In this document: positions 26,152 through 34,838 of the stretch, one piece after another
Layout: every line of letters starts with the position of its first letter
Numbering within the stretch: the stretch's first letter is position 1
Origin: CAYGUK01 sp964352985
GTDB lineage: Bacteria; Pseudomonadota; Gammaproteobacteria; JAHCLG01
Direction of reading: 5' to 3'
DNA length: 48,526 nucleotides
Assembly (NCBI GenBank): GCA_964352985.1
Contig: CAYGUK010000019.1
Span: forward strand, 1 to 48,526
Translations under genes and position numbers: made by a program
The notes under the pieces: generated by a model
The model's database searches: none
What the model saw: only the letters and a program-made list of their open reading frames with translations
What the model was told of the DNA's origin: nothing

Positions 26152-27222
26152 ATGAAAAAATCAATCGATGGTAATGCTTTAGTCTATGCTGAAGGCGCAT
26201 TCAATACACCAAATGGTAAAACAGCACATGGTTTAGTCCGATTTACAGAACGATATAATGTTGTTGGCGTTATTGATCAACGTTATGCCGGTAATGATGC
26301 GGGCCAAGTTTTAGATCAACGATTTAAAGATATTCCAATTTTTTCTTGCGTTGAAAGCGCGTATGAATCAATGGATGAAAATCAAAAACCTTCAACTATG
26401 GTTATAGGCTTAGCGCCGGATGGTGGTCGTTTAGCACCCGAACATAAAAAAGCGATAATTCAAGCTTTAGAATATCAAATGAATATTGATAGTGGGTTAC
26501 ATGATTTTTTATCAAACGATAATGATCTGATTAAAATCGCACAAGCAAATAACTGTCGTATTCGAGATATTCGTAAAACACCTGATAGAGATAAATTGCA
26601 TTTTTTCACTGGTAACATCGAACAAGTGTCTTGTCTCAAAATTGCGGTGTTAGGCACTGATTCCGCTGTGGGTAAACGCACGACTGCGTGGATGATTGTT
26701 CATGGTTTACGAGAAAAAAATCGCAAAGCAGAATTAATTGGTACGGGTCAAACAGCTTGGTTGCAAGGTGCGAAGTATTCGATGATTTTAGATAGTTGTA
26801 TTAATGATTTTGTTGCCGGTGAAATTGAGCATGCGACTTATTCAGCTTGGAAAAATGAATCACCCGATGCGCTTGTGATTGAAGGTCAGGGGAGTTTATT
26901 AAATCCAGCTTATCCCGGTGGTTTTGAAATCTTAGCGGCTTTTAGACCGGATGTTATTGTGTTACAGCATGCACCAAAACGGAAAGAATACGATGGTTTT
27001 CCTGGTTATCCCTTACATGATATTAAAACGCAAATTGCCGCGTTGGAATTAATCTCAAATAAAAAAGTTGTTGCCATTACGTTAAATCATGAAAATATGA
27101 GTAAAGAAGAAATATTACCAAACTGTCAATCATTAACTTCAGAGACAGGTTTACCCACGTTTGATGTGTTAGAAAATGGTGCTGATGATTTAGTTGAATT
27201 ACTTTTAAAATACCAAAAATGA
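26152..27222 (+). CDS. DUF1611 family protein, DgcN-like
   Basis: The 356-residue protein has the DUF1611 layout: an N-terminal Rossmann-like domain (to about 150, with VVGVIDQRYAGNDAG) and a C-terminal P-loop domain with VLGTDSAVGKRTTAW, the Walker A-like G168-T178. VIEGQGSLLNPAYPGGFEILAAFRPD is characteristic. Members of this family (DgcN) act as N-acetyltransferases on D-glutamate or other D-amino acids in bacteria where they pair with DgcA. The start codon directly abuts the upstream TAG, and the epimerase follows by 7 bp, so these genes form one operon. The family fits well; the substrate is inferred. Confidence 0.85.
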   Translation: MKKSIDGNALVYAEGAFNTPNGKTAHGLVRFTERYNVVGVIDQRYAGNDAGQVLDQRFKDIPIFSCVESAYESMDENQKPSTMVIGLAPDGGRLAPEHKKAIIQALEYQMNIDSGLHDFLSNDNDLIKIAQANNCRIRDIRKTPDRDKLHFFTGNIEQVSCLKIAVLGTDSAVGKRTTAWMIVHGLREKNRKAELIGTGQTAWLQGAKYSMILDSCINDFVAGEIEHATYSAWKNESPDALVIEGQGSLLNPAYPGGFEILAAFRPDVIVLQHAPKRKEYDGFPGYPLHDIKTQIAALELISNKKVVAITLNHENMSKEEILPNCQSLTSETGLPTFDVLENGADDLVELLLKYQK

Positions 27223-27229
27223 GACACTG

Positions 27230-28294
27230 ATGAAAATAAAACACATTGAGTATGTTGAATTAAACATGCCGTTAATCGCGCCATATACTATTGCTTATGA
27301 AACTGTTGATAAAGCTGAAAATATCATTTTAAAATTAGTATGTGATAATAATGTCATCGGCTATGGCTGTGCTGCGCCTGATCTCGTTGTGACGGGTGAA
27401 AGTTGCCAGGATGTTATTAAGAATATTAATTCTGCAGTTAATTCTCAACTAATTAATCAATCCCCGTTTCAAATTGGAAGACACATTAATGAATTGAAAG
27501 ATGCGATGCCTCGTGCGTTTTCAACTTTAGCAATGGTCGATATGGCGCTTTATGATTTGCTTGCCAAAAAAGCGCAATTGCCGCTATATCAAATTTTAGG
27601 TGGATATAAACATTCAATTGGAACTAGTCTTACAATCGGTATGATTCCTTTATAAGAAACATTAGCTGAAGTACGCTATTATGTGAAAAAAGGATTCACG
27701 ATAATAAAATTAAAAGGTGGTCTTAGTCTAGATGAAGATATTGAAAAAGTCATTGCGCTGAGAAAAAAATTTGGTGATGAATTACATTTGCGTTTTGATG
27801 CCAATCAAGGTTATACACCTGAAGAATCGGTTCAATTTATGACTCAAATCAAAAAATACCAAGTTGAAATTTTTGAACAACCGACTACCCCTAAATTAGA
27901 AAGTAAACTCGAAGAAATAACACCAAATGGTAGTATTCCAATCATGGCGGATGAAAGTGTCAAAACACTTAAAGAAGCATTTGGATTAGCTCAAGATGAT
28001 TTGACCAATTTATTAAATATCAAATTAATGAAAATGGGCGGCATTGCAGAATCCACACATATTAACTCAGTCGCTAAAGCGGCAGGGATGGAAGTTATGG
28101 TTGGGTGTTTAGATGAGTGTTCTTTAGGTATTGCGGCGGGATTGCATTTTGCACTAAGTTCTAAAAATATCGAATACGCTGATTTAGATGGTCACTTAGC
28201 TTTAGATAATGATCCTTTTACAAATTTATTCCATTTAGATAAAGGTGTGTTATATCCGACTAACTCACCTGGATTAGGTGAGATTAAGTTCTAA
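27230..28294 (+). pseudogene. Dipeptide epimerase/DgcA-like enolase-superfamily gene with one in-frame TAA
   Basis: A 354-codon frame with a single TAA at 27653-27655, after TIGMIPL. The two halves run on in the same frame and align without gap or overlap as one dipeptide epimerase: capping domain (to 141), then ETLAEVRYYVKKGFTIIKLKGG. All catalytic landmarks are intact downstream: KLK (acid/base lysine), DAN, EQP, ADES (metal ligands) and NIKLMKMGG (second lysine). The stop sits where relatives commonly have Glu (P-E-E), so GAA to TAA is likely. As the only lesion it may be a recent mutation, strain-specific, or bypassed by readthrough. Restart at the GTG at 27683 is possible. L-Ala-D/L-Glu epimerases and DgcA racemases are the nearest known activities. 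Confidence 0.8.
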
Positions 28295-28332
28295 ATTATA
28301 TCTTAGTCATAATTATAATTTTATTTAAATCA

Positions 28333-28944
28333 TCACATTATATTGCAAGGATTTTGATCAGCTTGTTCTTCTTTTTCGGCAGTTGCTTTAGCTTCTGCAT
28401 CTAATTTTTCAATATCAGCTCTTTGTTTTTCTAAAGCTTGTAAACTATCGATTTTGAAACTAACTTTCTCTAATAATATTTTTGTTGATTCACCGCTAAT
28501 CAATGATTTGCTTGATAAATTAAAAATTCTATCACCAGTAAGTCGCACACTTTCAATAATATTATTATCAATTGCATATTGAATTAAATGCATCATAAAA
28601 GAAAACCTGGCGGAAGTATTACTCGTTATATCGCTATTGTTAAGATTTAATAAATTCCAAGCAACAGCAGAAACCGTTATTTGTTTTGCGCTGAGATTTT
28701 GGATAGCTTGATTGAAAGTCAGTTTGTTCGTTTTATGGGTAGGTTGTACTGTTACAGTAAAAAAATAAAGATTTATATCATATTGACTTGAGTTCATATA
28801 ATATAAGTTTGTACTTTTTAATAACGGAATGAATTTTTCTAACGACATTGTGGTGAGTGATTTATAAATGGCGTTTGCTAATGGTTCAATTAAATTTTCA
28901 GGTAATTTATTTTGTGTTAACACAGCTTCAGCAGTGGCGGACAT
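28333..28944 (-). CDS. Hypothetical protein with C-terminal CaaX-like motif
   Basis: Starting at the ATG at 28944, behind a strong AAGGAG seven bases upstream, the product is 203 residues. I do not recognise its main domain (about 1-160), which is soluble and contains Leu/Ile-rich alpha segments. The tail from about 165 is a charged coiled-coil-like helix (LEKQRADIEKLDAEAKATAEKEE) ending NPCNIM. Cys-Asn-Ile-Met satisfies a CaaX box with Met at X, which would favour farnesylation in a eukaryotic host. A longer reading (start 29037) lacks a ribosome site. It stands alone. Candidate secreted effector by inference only. Confidence 0.65.
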   Translation of the reverse strand: MSATAEAVLTQNKLPENLIEPLANAIYKSLTTMSLEKFIPLLKSTNLYYMNSSQYDINLYFFTVTVQPTHKTNKLTFNQAIQNLSAKQITVSAVAWNLLNLNNSDITSNTSARFSFMMHLIQYAIDNNIIESVRLTGDRIFNLSSKSLISGESTKILLEKVSFKIDSLQALEKQRADIEKLDAEAKATAEKEEQADQNPCNIM

Positions 28945-29174
28945 TTTATTCTCCTTAAATTTATGTTTGCTAACTAGTCCATAACTATTTTTTTTTATAA
29001 TTTCTTTCAACTTATTAAGTACAAAATTATAATACAATAATTAATAGGTTAAATAAATGAGAAATAAAAATATAGAGACAAATATATTTTAAAAAATACT
29101 TATTTTTTCCGGATATTTTATTTTAAAATAATAAATATAATTCAACCGAGAATCTTTTAAATAAAATTCACAAT

Positions 29175-29534
29175 TTAATTCTTCACAATCAGTTCACCTT
29201 GATACATATTCATTTGGCAAGCAAAATGATAGTGCCCCGGATTGAGTTTACCTAAATCGATGTGAAGTGTTTGCTTAAATGCGATTTGATGTTGAATGCC
29301 TAATTCTTTAAATTCAATATATTCACTGCAAGGTGATTGATCGTATCGTGTAAATTGTAATTGAACAGGGTGATTGTTTTTGACTTCAATTCTGCTTGGG
29401 GAATAAACACCATCTTTAATATCGATAGAAATAATATCTTCATTTTGACTTACCGCTTTAGGTTCACTTAACCAAAACCACCAAATAATAGCGATAATTA
29501 AAATTAAACCAATCACATTTATTATGATCATCAT
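29175..29534 (-). CDS. Membrane-anchored cupredoxin-domain protein
   Basis: The 119-residue protein has a single N-terminal membrane helix (about 2-24, INVIGLILIIAIIWWFW) and a periplasmic cupredoxin domain (about 35-118). YSPSRIEVKNNHPVQLQFTR is the first sheet, and SPCSEYIEF and YHFACQMNMYQGEL supply candidate copper ligands (Cys/His/Met). Its start overlaps the copA stop by four bases, so they are co-translated. A role in periplasmic copper binding beside the exporter is likely. Confidence 0.85.
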   Translation of the reverse strand: MMIIINVIGLILIIAIIWWFWLSEPKAVSQNEDIISIDIKDGVYSPSRIEVKNNHPVQLQFTRYDQSPCSEYIEFKELGIQHQIAFKQTLHIDLGKLNPGHYHFACQMNMYQGELIVKN

Positions 29535-31753
29535 TTTGCTTGCTCCTTTATTTTAAAAAATCGTAAGCGGTTAGCATTGGTTACCACAGTGAGAGAAGAT
29601 AAGGCCATCGCCATGCCTGCAAAAATAGGATTTAACAAGGTTCCAATAAGGGGGAATAGTACGCCGGCCGCAATCGGGATGCCAATAATATTATAAATAA
29701 AGGCACCGAATAAATTTTGTTTAATATTACGCATGGTTGCTTTTGAAATGGCAATCGTGTTTAAGACACCTTGCAATGAATGATTAATTAAAGTGATATC
29801 AGCACTTTCAATCGCAATATCACTCCCACTCCCCATCGCAAAACCGACATCTGCTTTGGTAAGTGCTGGCGCATCATTTATACCATCACCCACCATGGCG
29901 ACACGTTGATTATTATGCTGAAGTTTTGTGATGATATCAGCTTTATCTTTAGGTAACACCTCTGCATAAACGTGTTTAATATTTAATTTCTCAGCTATGG
30001 CATCAGCTGTTTTTTGATTATCACCTGTTAACATGACAACTTCTAAACCCATTCTCTGCATGGCCTTTATTGCTAAGGGTGAACTCTGTTTAATCGGATC
30101 GGCAACTGAAATGAGACCAATAATATGGTTCGTTTTTGCTAAAAACATTGGCGTTTGACCTTTACTGGCGAGTTGATTCGCTTTTGCTATAATTTCACTG
30201 TTTTCAATTTGATATTGCGCCATTAATTTTTGATTACCCAATAATATTAATTCATTATCAATTTTACCTGTCACACCAAAACCCGTTACGGCATCAAACT
30301 CGGTAATGGCTTTTAATGATAGGTTTGTCGACTTTTGTCGGGTTAAAATCGCTTGGGCTAAGGGATGCTCTGAAAATTGCTCTAAACTAGCTGCAAGTTG
30401 TAAGATGTGATTTTTGTCGTAATGTTCAGTTGTGATGATTTCTACTACTTCGGGTTTGCCTTTGGTAATCGTCCCGGTTTTATCTAATACAATCACATTT
30501 AATTGACTCGCTTTTTGTAGGGCTTCACCATTTCGAATTAATATTCCCTGCTCAGCAGATTTACCCATGCCTACGATAACTGAAATGGGTGCCGCTAAGC
30601 CCAAGGCACAAGGACAAGCAATCACTAATACTGTCATCGCGGCAACTAAAACAAAACCTGAAGAAAAACCGAGATTAATCCAAACTAATGCAGTAATAAC
30701 ACTCGCAATTAAAACAATAGGCACAAAATAAGAGGAGGCAACATCGGCTAATTTAGCAATAGGTGGTTTGGTATTTTGTGCTTGTTGAACAAAATCGATA
30801 ATTTGCGATAAGGTTGTTTCATTCCCGACACGTAATGCTTTAAACACAAAACTACCCGTTTTATTTATCGTTGCACCAAATACTTCATCACCTACTTTTT
30901 TATTAACGGCTAAGGGTTCACCTGTTAACGTGGATTCATCAATGATAGATTGGCCTTCTGTGATAATGCCATCAACTGCTATTTTTTCACCGGGTCGAAC
31001 GCGAATTAAATCATTATGTTGTAATAAATTTATATCAACATCTTCTTCTTGTCCATCTGCATTGATACGTTTTGCCGTTTTCGCGGATAAATTAATTAGT
31101 TTATTGATAGCTTCTGATGTTTTACCGCGAGCGCGAATTTCAAGCGCCGCACCTAAATTTACCAGGGCAATAATAATAAGCGATGCTTCATAATAGACAT
31201 GTTGAATGTTGGCTGGAATAAAAAATGGAAAAAGCGTGACAACCATTGAATATAACCAAGCGCTACCAGTGCCAATCGCAATTAAGGTATCCATCGTGGC
31301 ATGATGGTTTAAAAAAGCATGCCAGGCACTTTTATAAATAGAACGTCCAGAATAAGTCATAATTAAAAGTGTGATAAAACCAATAACAAACCAAATAATT
31401 TGTCCTTTGACAAATGAAAGTGCAGGTATTAAAGCACTGTAGCCTAAAAATAAAATAATGATTCCCGCAACACCAGCTACGATGGTTTGCTTTAGTAAAT
31501 GTTGAAAATGTTTTTGCTCTTGTAATTGATCATCTTGCACATTTTCGATAGAGGCTTCATAGCCGCTTTGTTGTAAAGTGCTGATCACTTTTTCAGGTGT
31601 AAGAGTACCTTCTACATCAATCGTACGATTGGCGAAATTAATTTGAAAAGTCTCAATATGATTTAAATTTTTCAATGCTTTTTCGATAGTTTTAACACAA
31701 CTTGCGCAGGATACATTATGGAGAGTTAAGCGGAACGAACTTGCTTTTGACAT
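29531..31753 (-). CDS. copA: Copper-translocating P1B-type ATPase
   Basis: At 740 residues this is a standard single-HMA-domain CopA. The N-terminal metal motif is C16-A-S-C19 (with VSC in front of it), membrane metal site CPC lies near 380 (VIACPCALGLAAPIS), the phosphorylation motif DKTGTITKG near 422, and HP in SEHPLAQAI. MVGDGINDAPAL and late helices complete it. It should export Cu+ from the cytosol. I chose the ATG at 31753, which has AAGGAA upstream and does not run into the MerR gene, instead of the longer frame from 31831. It is four bases downstream of the MerR stop and is read from the MerR-type promoter. Confidence 0.95.
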   Translation of the reverse strand: MSKASSFRLTLHNVSCASCVKTIEKALKNLNHIETFQINFANRTIDVEGTLTPEKVISTLQQSGYEASIENVQDDQLQEQKHFQHLLKQTIVAGVAGIIILFLGYSALIPALSFVKGQIIWFVIGFITLLIMTYSGRSIYKSAWHAFLNHHATMDTLIAIGTGSAWLYSMVVTLFPFFIPANIQHVYYEASLIIIALVNLGAALEIRARGKTSEAINKLINLSAKTAKRINADGQEEDVDINLLQHNDLIRVRPGEKIAVDGIITEGQSIIDESTLTGEPLAVNKKVGDEVFGATINKTGSFVFKALRVGNETTLSQIIDFVQQAQNTKPPIAKLADVASSYFVPIVLIASVITALVWINLGFSSGFVLVAAMTVLVIACPCALGLAAPISVIVGMGKSAEQGILIRNGEALQKASQLNVIVLDKTGTITKGKPEVVEIITTEHYDKNHILQLAASLEQFSEHPLAQAILTRQKSTNLSLKAITEFDAVTGFGVTGKIDNELILLGNQKLMAQYQIENSEIIAKANQLASKGQTPMFLAKTNHIIGLISVADPIKQSSPLAIKAMQRMGLEVVMLTGDNQKTADAIAEKLNIKHVYAEVLPKDKADIITKLQHNNQRVAMVGDGINDAPALTKADVGFAMGSGSDIAIESADITLINHSLQGVLNTIAISKATMRNIKQNLFGAFIYNIIGIPIAAGVLFPLIGTLLNPIFAGMAMALSSLTVVTNANRLRFFKIKEQAK

Positions 31754-31757
31754 GATC

Positions 31758-32174
31758 TTATTCCTTAATAATGGATGAACTATAGAGGTTGCTAAGAATT
31801 GGACATTTATCAATTGAGACTTTGCCATCACAGGCTTTTTCCCATTTTGTTAACGCATTTTTCATTTTTGTGAGGGTTTTAATTTTTTGATCGATATCAT
31901 CAATTTTGTTTTTTGTTTTCTTTTTAACGGTAGCCGATGTCGAGAGGTTTTTTTGTAAATCAATTAATTCTTTTACTTCAGTTAAATCAAATCCAACAAA
32001 CTTAGCATTTTTAATAAAGTGAAATAAGGGGAGTAAACTTTCTGTGTAAATGCGAAATCCACCTTCACTACGTTTAATATCGCCCAACAACCCGAGTTTT
32101 TCGTAATAACGAATAGTGACGATAGTATTTCCGGTTAATTTTGCAAGTTGTCCAATGGTGAGTTTATTCATCAT
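31758..32174 (-). CDS. MerR-family copper-responsive regulator (CueR-like)
   Basis: From 32174 the protein is 138 residues. It has an N-terminal MerR winged helix (LTIGQLAKLTGNTIVTIRYYEKLGLL; EGGFRIYTE), a long dimerisation helix (DDIDQKIKTLTKMKNAL) and a C-terminal metal loop C-DGKVSIDK-CP with two cysteines eight residues apart, slightly longer than in CueR (seven). I preferred 32174 to 32189 because the -10 box at 32205-32210 leaves little room and AAGGCG sits ahead of it. It opens the merR-copA-cupredoxin operon and should activate its own promoter in copper excess. Confidence 0.9.
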   Translation of the reverse strand: MMNKLTIGQLAKLTGNTIVTIRYYEKLGLLGDIKRSEGGFRIYTESLLPLFHFIKNAKFVGFDLTEVKELIDLQKNLSTSATVKKKTKNKIDDIDQKIKTLTKMKNALTKWEKACDGKVSIDKCPILSNLYSSSIIKE

Positions 32175-32204
32175 AACGCCTTGTTTCATCAGTAGTTGGA
32201 CTAA

Positions 32205-32235
32205 ATCATAACACTGACCTTAAGGTTAGAGTCAA
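32205..32235 (-). promoter_or_regulatory. MerR-type promoter with 19 bp spacer and operator
   Basis: Read on the minus strand: TTGACT (32230-32235), a 19-base spacer (32211-32229), then TATGAT (32205-32210). The spacer carries the palindrome ACCTTAAGGT (32217-32226). An over-long 19 bp spacer bearing a palindrome is the hallmark of promoters that MerR-family proteins untwist. It reads towards merR and copA. Confidence 0.85.
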
Positions 32236-32343
32236 GCTGTTTTAGCATTGATCTATTCGAGAATAAATATTCTATCGAAATTTTTTAGTATGGTAATTGG
32301 ATCATAGATTATCCTATTACTTATGGCGTAAGTATTGAATATA

Positions 32344-33234
32344 ATGAAATATAATATGAATTTCAAAGCTGCATGCTATTTAGAATTTGTCTATAATATA
32401 CTAACGATTACACGAGGAGACACCCATGTCTTTACAAAAAAAATTAATTCAACACATGCATTATATTCGGCACAAGTACTCAATAATTATATTAGTAGTC
32501 TCTGTGAATTGTATCCCACACGATTTGTTGGTTTAGGAACGTTGCCGATGCAATCTACCGAGTTAGCAATAAAAGAATTAGAACGGATAATGCTCGATTT
32601 AAATTTAAAAGGCATTGAAATTGGGACGAATATAGACACTCAAGAAGGACGCATTAATTTAAGTGATGAAAAACTATTTCCCATATTTTCTGCGGCTGAA
32701 TCTTTAGGCGCTGCAATTTTTATTCATCCTTGGAATATGATGGAACAACATTCCATGCAAAAATATTGGTTACCGTTGTTAGTAGGCATGCCCGCAGAAA
32801 CAAGTCTTGCTATTTGTTCCACAATTTTTTCTGGTGTTTATGATAAATTTCCAAAATTAAAAATTGCTTTCGCACATGGTGGCGGTGCATTTCCTGCAAC
32901 GGCGGCGAGAGTTGAACATGCTTTTCATGTAAGACCCGATTTGTGTGCTATTGCTATAAAAGAACCACCTTTAAATTATTGTGGTCGTTTTTGGGTTGAC
33001 TCTCTCGTTCATGATCTTTCGACGCTAAGACGGATACTCGATTTATTTGGTCAGGATAAAGTTGCACTCGGCAGTGATTATCCTTTTCCATTAGGTGAAT
33101 TTGAGGCGATACCTGGTGGTGGAAAATATCAAGCAGGTGAACTTATTCAACATGCAACTAACCTTAGTCAAAAAGAAAAGCAAAACTGTTTACATCAAGC
33201 TGCGATTGATTGGCTTAAATTAGATATTAGTTAA
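32344..33234 (+). pseudogene. ACMSD-like amidohydrolase lacking its N-terminus
   Basis: From residue 35 or so the sequence matches 2-amino-3-carboxymuconate-semialdehyde decarboxylase relatives: LYPTRFVGLGTLPMQ, LKGIEIGTNI, IFIHPWNM, AFAHGGGAFPATAARVEHAF, and ALGSDYPFPLGE with the final metal Asp. The family's N-terminal strand with the metal-binding HxH motif is absent; the first 30 residues are unrelated AT-rich sequence. A GAGGAG-ATG at 32427 is out of frame. Full-length relatives have about 330 residues and need HxH for zinc, so the product is probably inactive. It lies divergent from merR, so part of its promoter region may have been taken over. Confidence 0.75.
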
Positions 33235-33312
33235 AAAGCGCAAATGGTACTAGAACTACACATCGTAAAAAAGCCAACTTTTATTTTATAATCAAATATT
33301 AATGGTATAACG

Positions 33313-34193
33313 CTATTCATCAACATAATTATAGTCATGACAGTAAGCTTCTTTGGGATCGATAAAGAGATTTTTAATGTCTTTAAATAATTTATTTTCA
33401 ATAATGTTGAACAGTTCTTTTTTATTTTTTACATGAAGTTTATCACGTATTTTATTCATATGATCTTGAACAGTGCGATGGCTAATGACAAGCTCATTAC
33501 TGACAAATTTATAACTTTTATTTTTAAGTAATGTTTTAATACACTCTAACTCTCTTTGAGTTAGATAGATATTTTTTGATTTATCAATATAAAATCTTTT
33601 TGGTAAGATTTGTTCATTAAATTGATTAAGTGTTGATTTATCAATTATCTTTGATTTGTATAGTTCGATATAGTGATCAAAGTTATTTACGCTAAACATT
33701 CCTAATTGTTTAGACCGTGCAATTAATTCTGCTGTGGTGAGATTAAAATAATTAATAAATTTATTAAAGTAGTCTAAATAATTACGAACTAAAATAGGAA
33801 AATTCTTAACATCTTTTGGCGCACCAAAATGATAGAATGCCGCATGAGTTGCGTGAAGTTTTATAATAACGATATTATAGAATACATTAAAATAATTTTT
33901 TAATGGTAGAACATAGTTTTTTTCAAAAGGACAATCTTTTTTGCAATCATCAAAATCAACAACACGTTTTTAAGCAGAAGTACTGGTGCACCTTCGGTTT
34001 GTTGTTCAATTTGATTTTCCCATCCGTACTTTAACCACTCTGCATTAGTACAAAGGCCAAAACCTCGACCTAAATAATCGATTTGCGTATATTGGAATAA
34101 ATTAATGGCAAAGGTCGAAAAAATTGGCTCACAGATTTGTTTTACCTGACTGCAACTTTTAATCAGGGATTTTTGTTCTCTACTTAGTATCAT
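33313..34193 (-). pseudogene. LuxR-type regulator with one frameshift
   Basis: The N-terminal part (33971-34193) runs QVKQICEPIFSTFAINLF...WLKYGWENQIEQQTEGAPVLLLK. After a T run at 33967-33971 the continuation is one frame over (RVVDFDDCKKDCPFEKNYV) and reads without stop to the LuxR helix-turn-helix (YLTQRELECIKTLLKNKSYKFVSNELVISHRTVQDHMNKIRDKL). One missing A in the coding strand explains the break. The whole would be about 294 residues, the same as the intact paralogue at 21419-22306. It is a recent pseudogene, or a phase-variable site. Confidence 0.85.
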
Positions 34194-34445
34194 TTTTATT
34201 TTCTATCTGGTGACTCATGACAATTTCCAATAAACTGATCTTACTTATTCTTCTAAAGTGAAAAATATTTAACATGTTGAAAATACTAGTTATTATATTT
34301 GAGATCTGCAATATTTAACACAGTGTTTATCAACTGAATTCACAGATAAAACACTTTGTTTTGGTAGGAGAGTTCAAGAAGCACATCTTGATTAGTCTTG
34401 TTTATAGATAGTTATAAGTTATCATCTTAATTACATTTAACAATT

Positions 34446-34473
34446 TTGAATTTCCACCAAAATATTATATGAT
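34446..34473 (+). promoter_or_regulatory. Probable promoter of the 109-residue gene
   Basis: TTGAAT (34446-34451), a 16-base spacer and TATGAT (34468-34473) lie 35 bp before the ATG at 34509. The rest of the 315 bp gap between the LuxR pseudogene and this gene shows no other feature. Chance similarity is possible in AT-rich DNA. Confidence 0.4.
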
Positions 34474-34508
34474 ATCATTTAACAAAAATAAAAAATGGCG
34501 TTGATTCT

Positions 34509-34838
34509 ATGTATGGTACATTTAAAACAGATAAAGAAACTCAAGCTGTTTTAGCAAAGCTTAAATTAGAAAATTTAAATTCTTATATTAATAGAGCGAT
34601 AGGACAAATAAAATATTCATTAGATCTTGAAACTAAATATCCCATTGGTCAGCGCTCAGAAGAGGTATCAAATATGATTGATGCTCTGCACGAGTCTTTA
34701 TTTTCAACATTAAAAGAGATGAAATTTATTTTTGGTCGAATTGTTGGATATGATCAACTTGAAAGTGCTGGATTACACAAGCCAAGTGAATGGTATAGCA
34801 ATATGGAGAGCAATAGGATGCGTGCAAAGAGACCTTAG
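34509..34838 (+). CDS. Hypothetical 109-residue protein
   Basis: I do not recognise this protein. It is soluble, mainly helical, with N-terminal MYGTFKTDKETQAVLAKLKLENL and a basic C-terminus (RMRAKRP). No signal peptide, Cys or metal motif is present. It has a plausible promoter of its own. No clear Shine-Dalgarno is seen. Its stop overlaps the stop end of the convergent ThiO-like gene by four bases. Confidence 0.55.
   Translation: MYGTFKTDKETQAVLAKLKLENLNSYINRAIGQIKYSLDLETKYPIGQRSEEVSNMIDALHESLFSTLKEMKFIFGRIVGYDQLESAGLHKPSEWYSNMESNRMRAKRP

Noticed and set aside
18890..27655. Stop-codon reassignment or programmed recoding suggested by two in-frame TAA codons
   Set aside because: Intact genes here end normally at TAA, and other broken genes carry TAG and TGA stops as well as frameshifts. 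Ordinary gene decay explains the data.
31754..31831. N-terminal extension of CopA from 31831
   Set aside because: It would overlap the MerR gene by over 70 bases, and the ATG at 31753 has a good ribosome site directly before the HMA domain.
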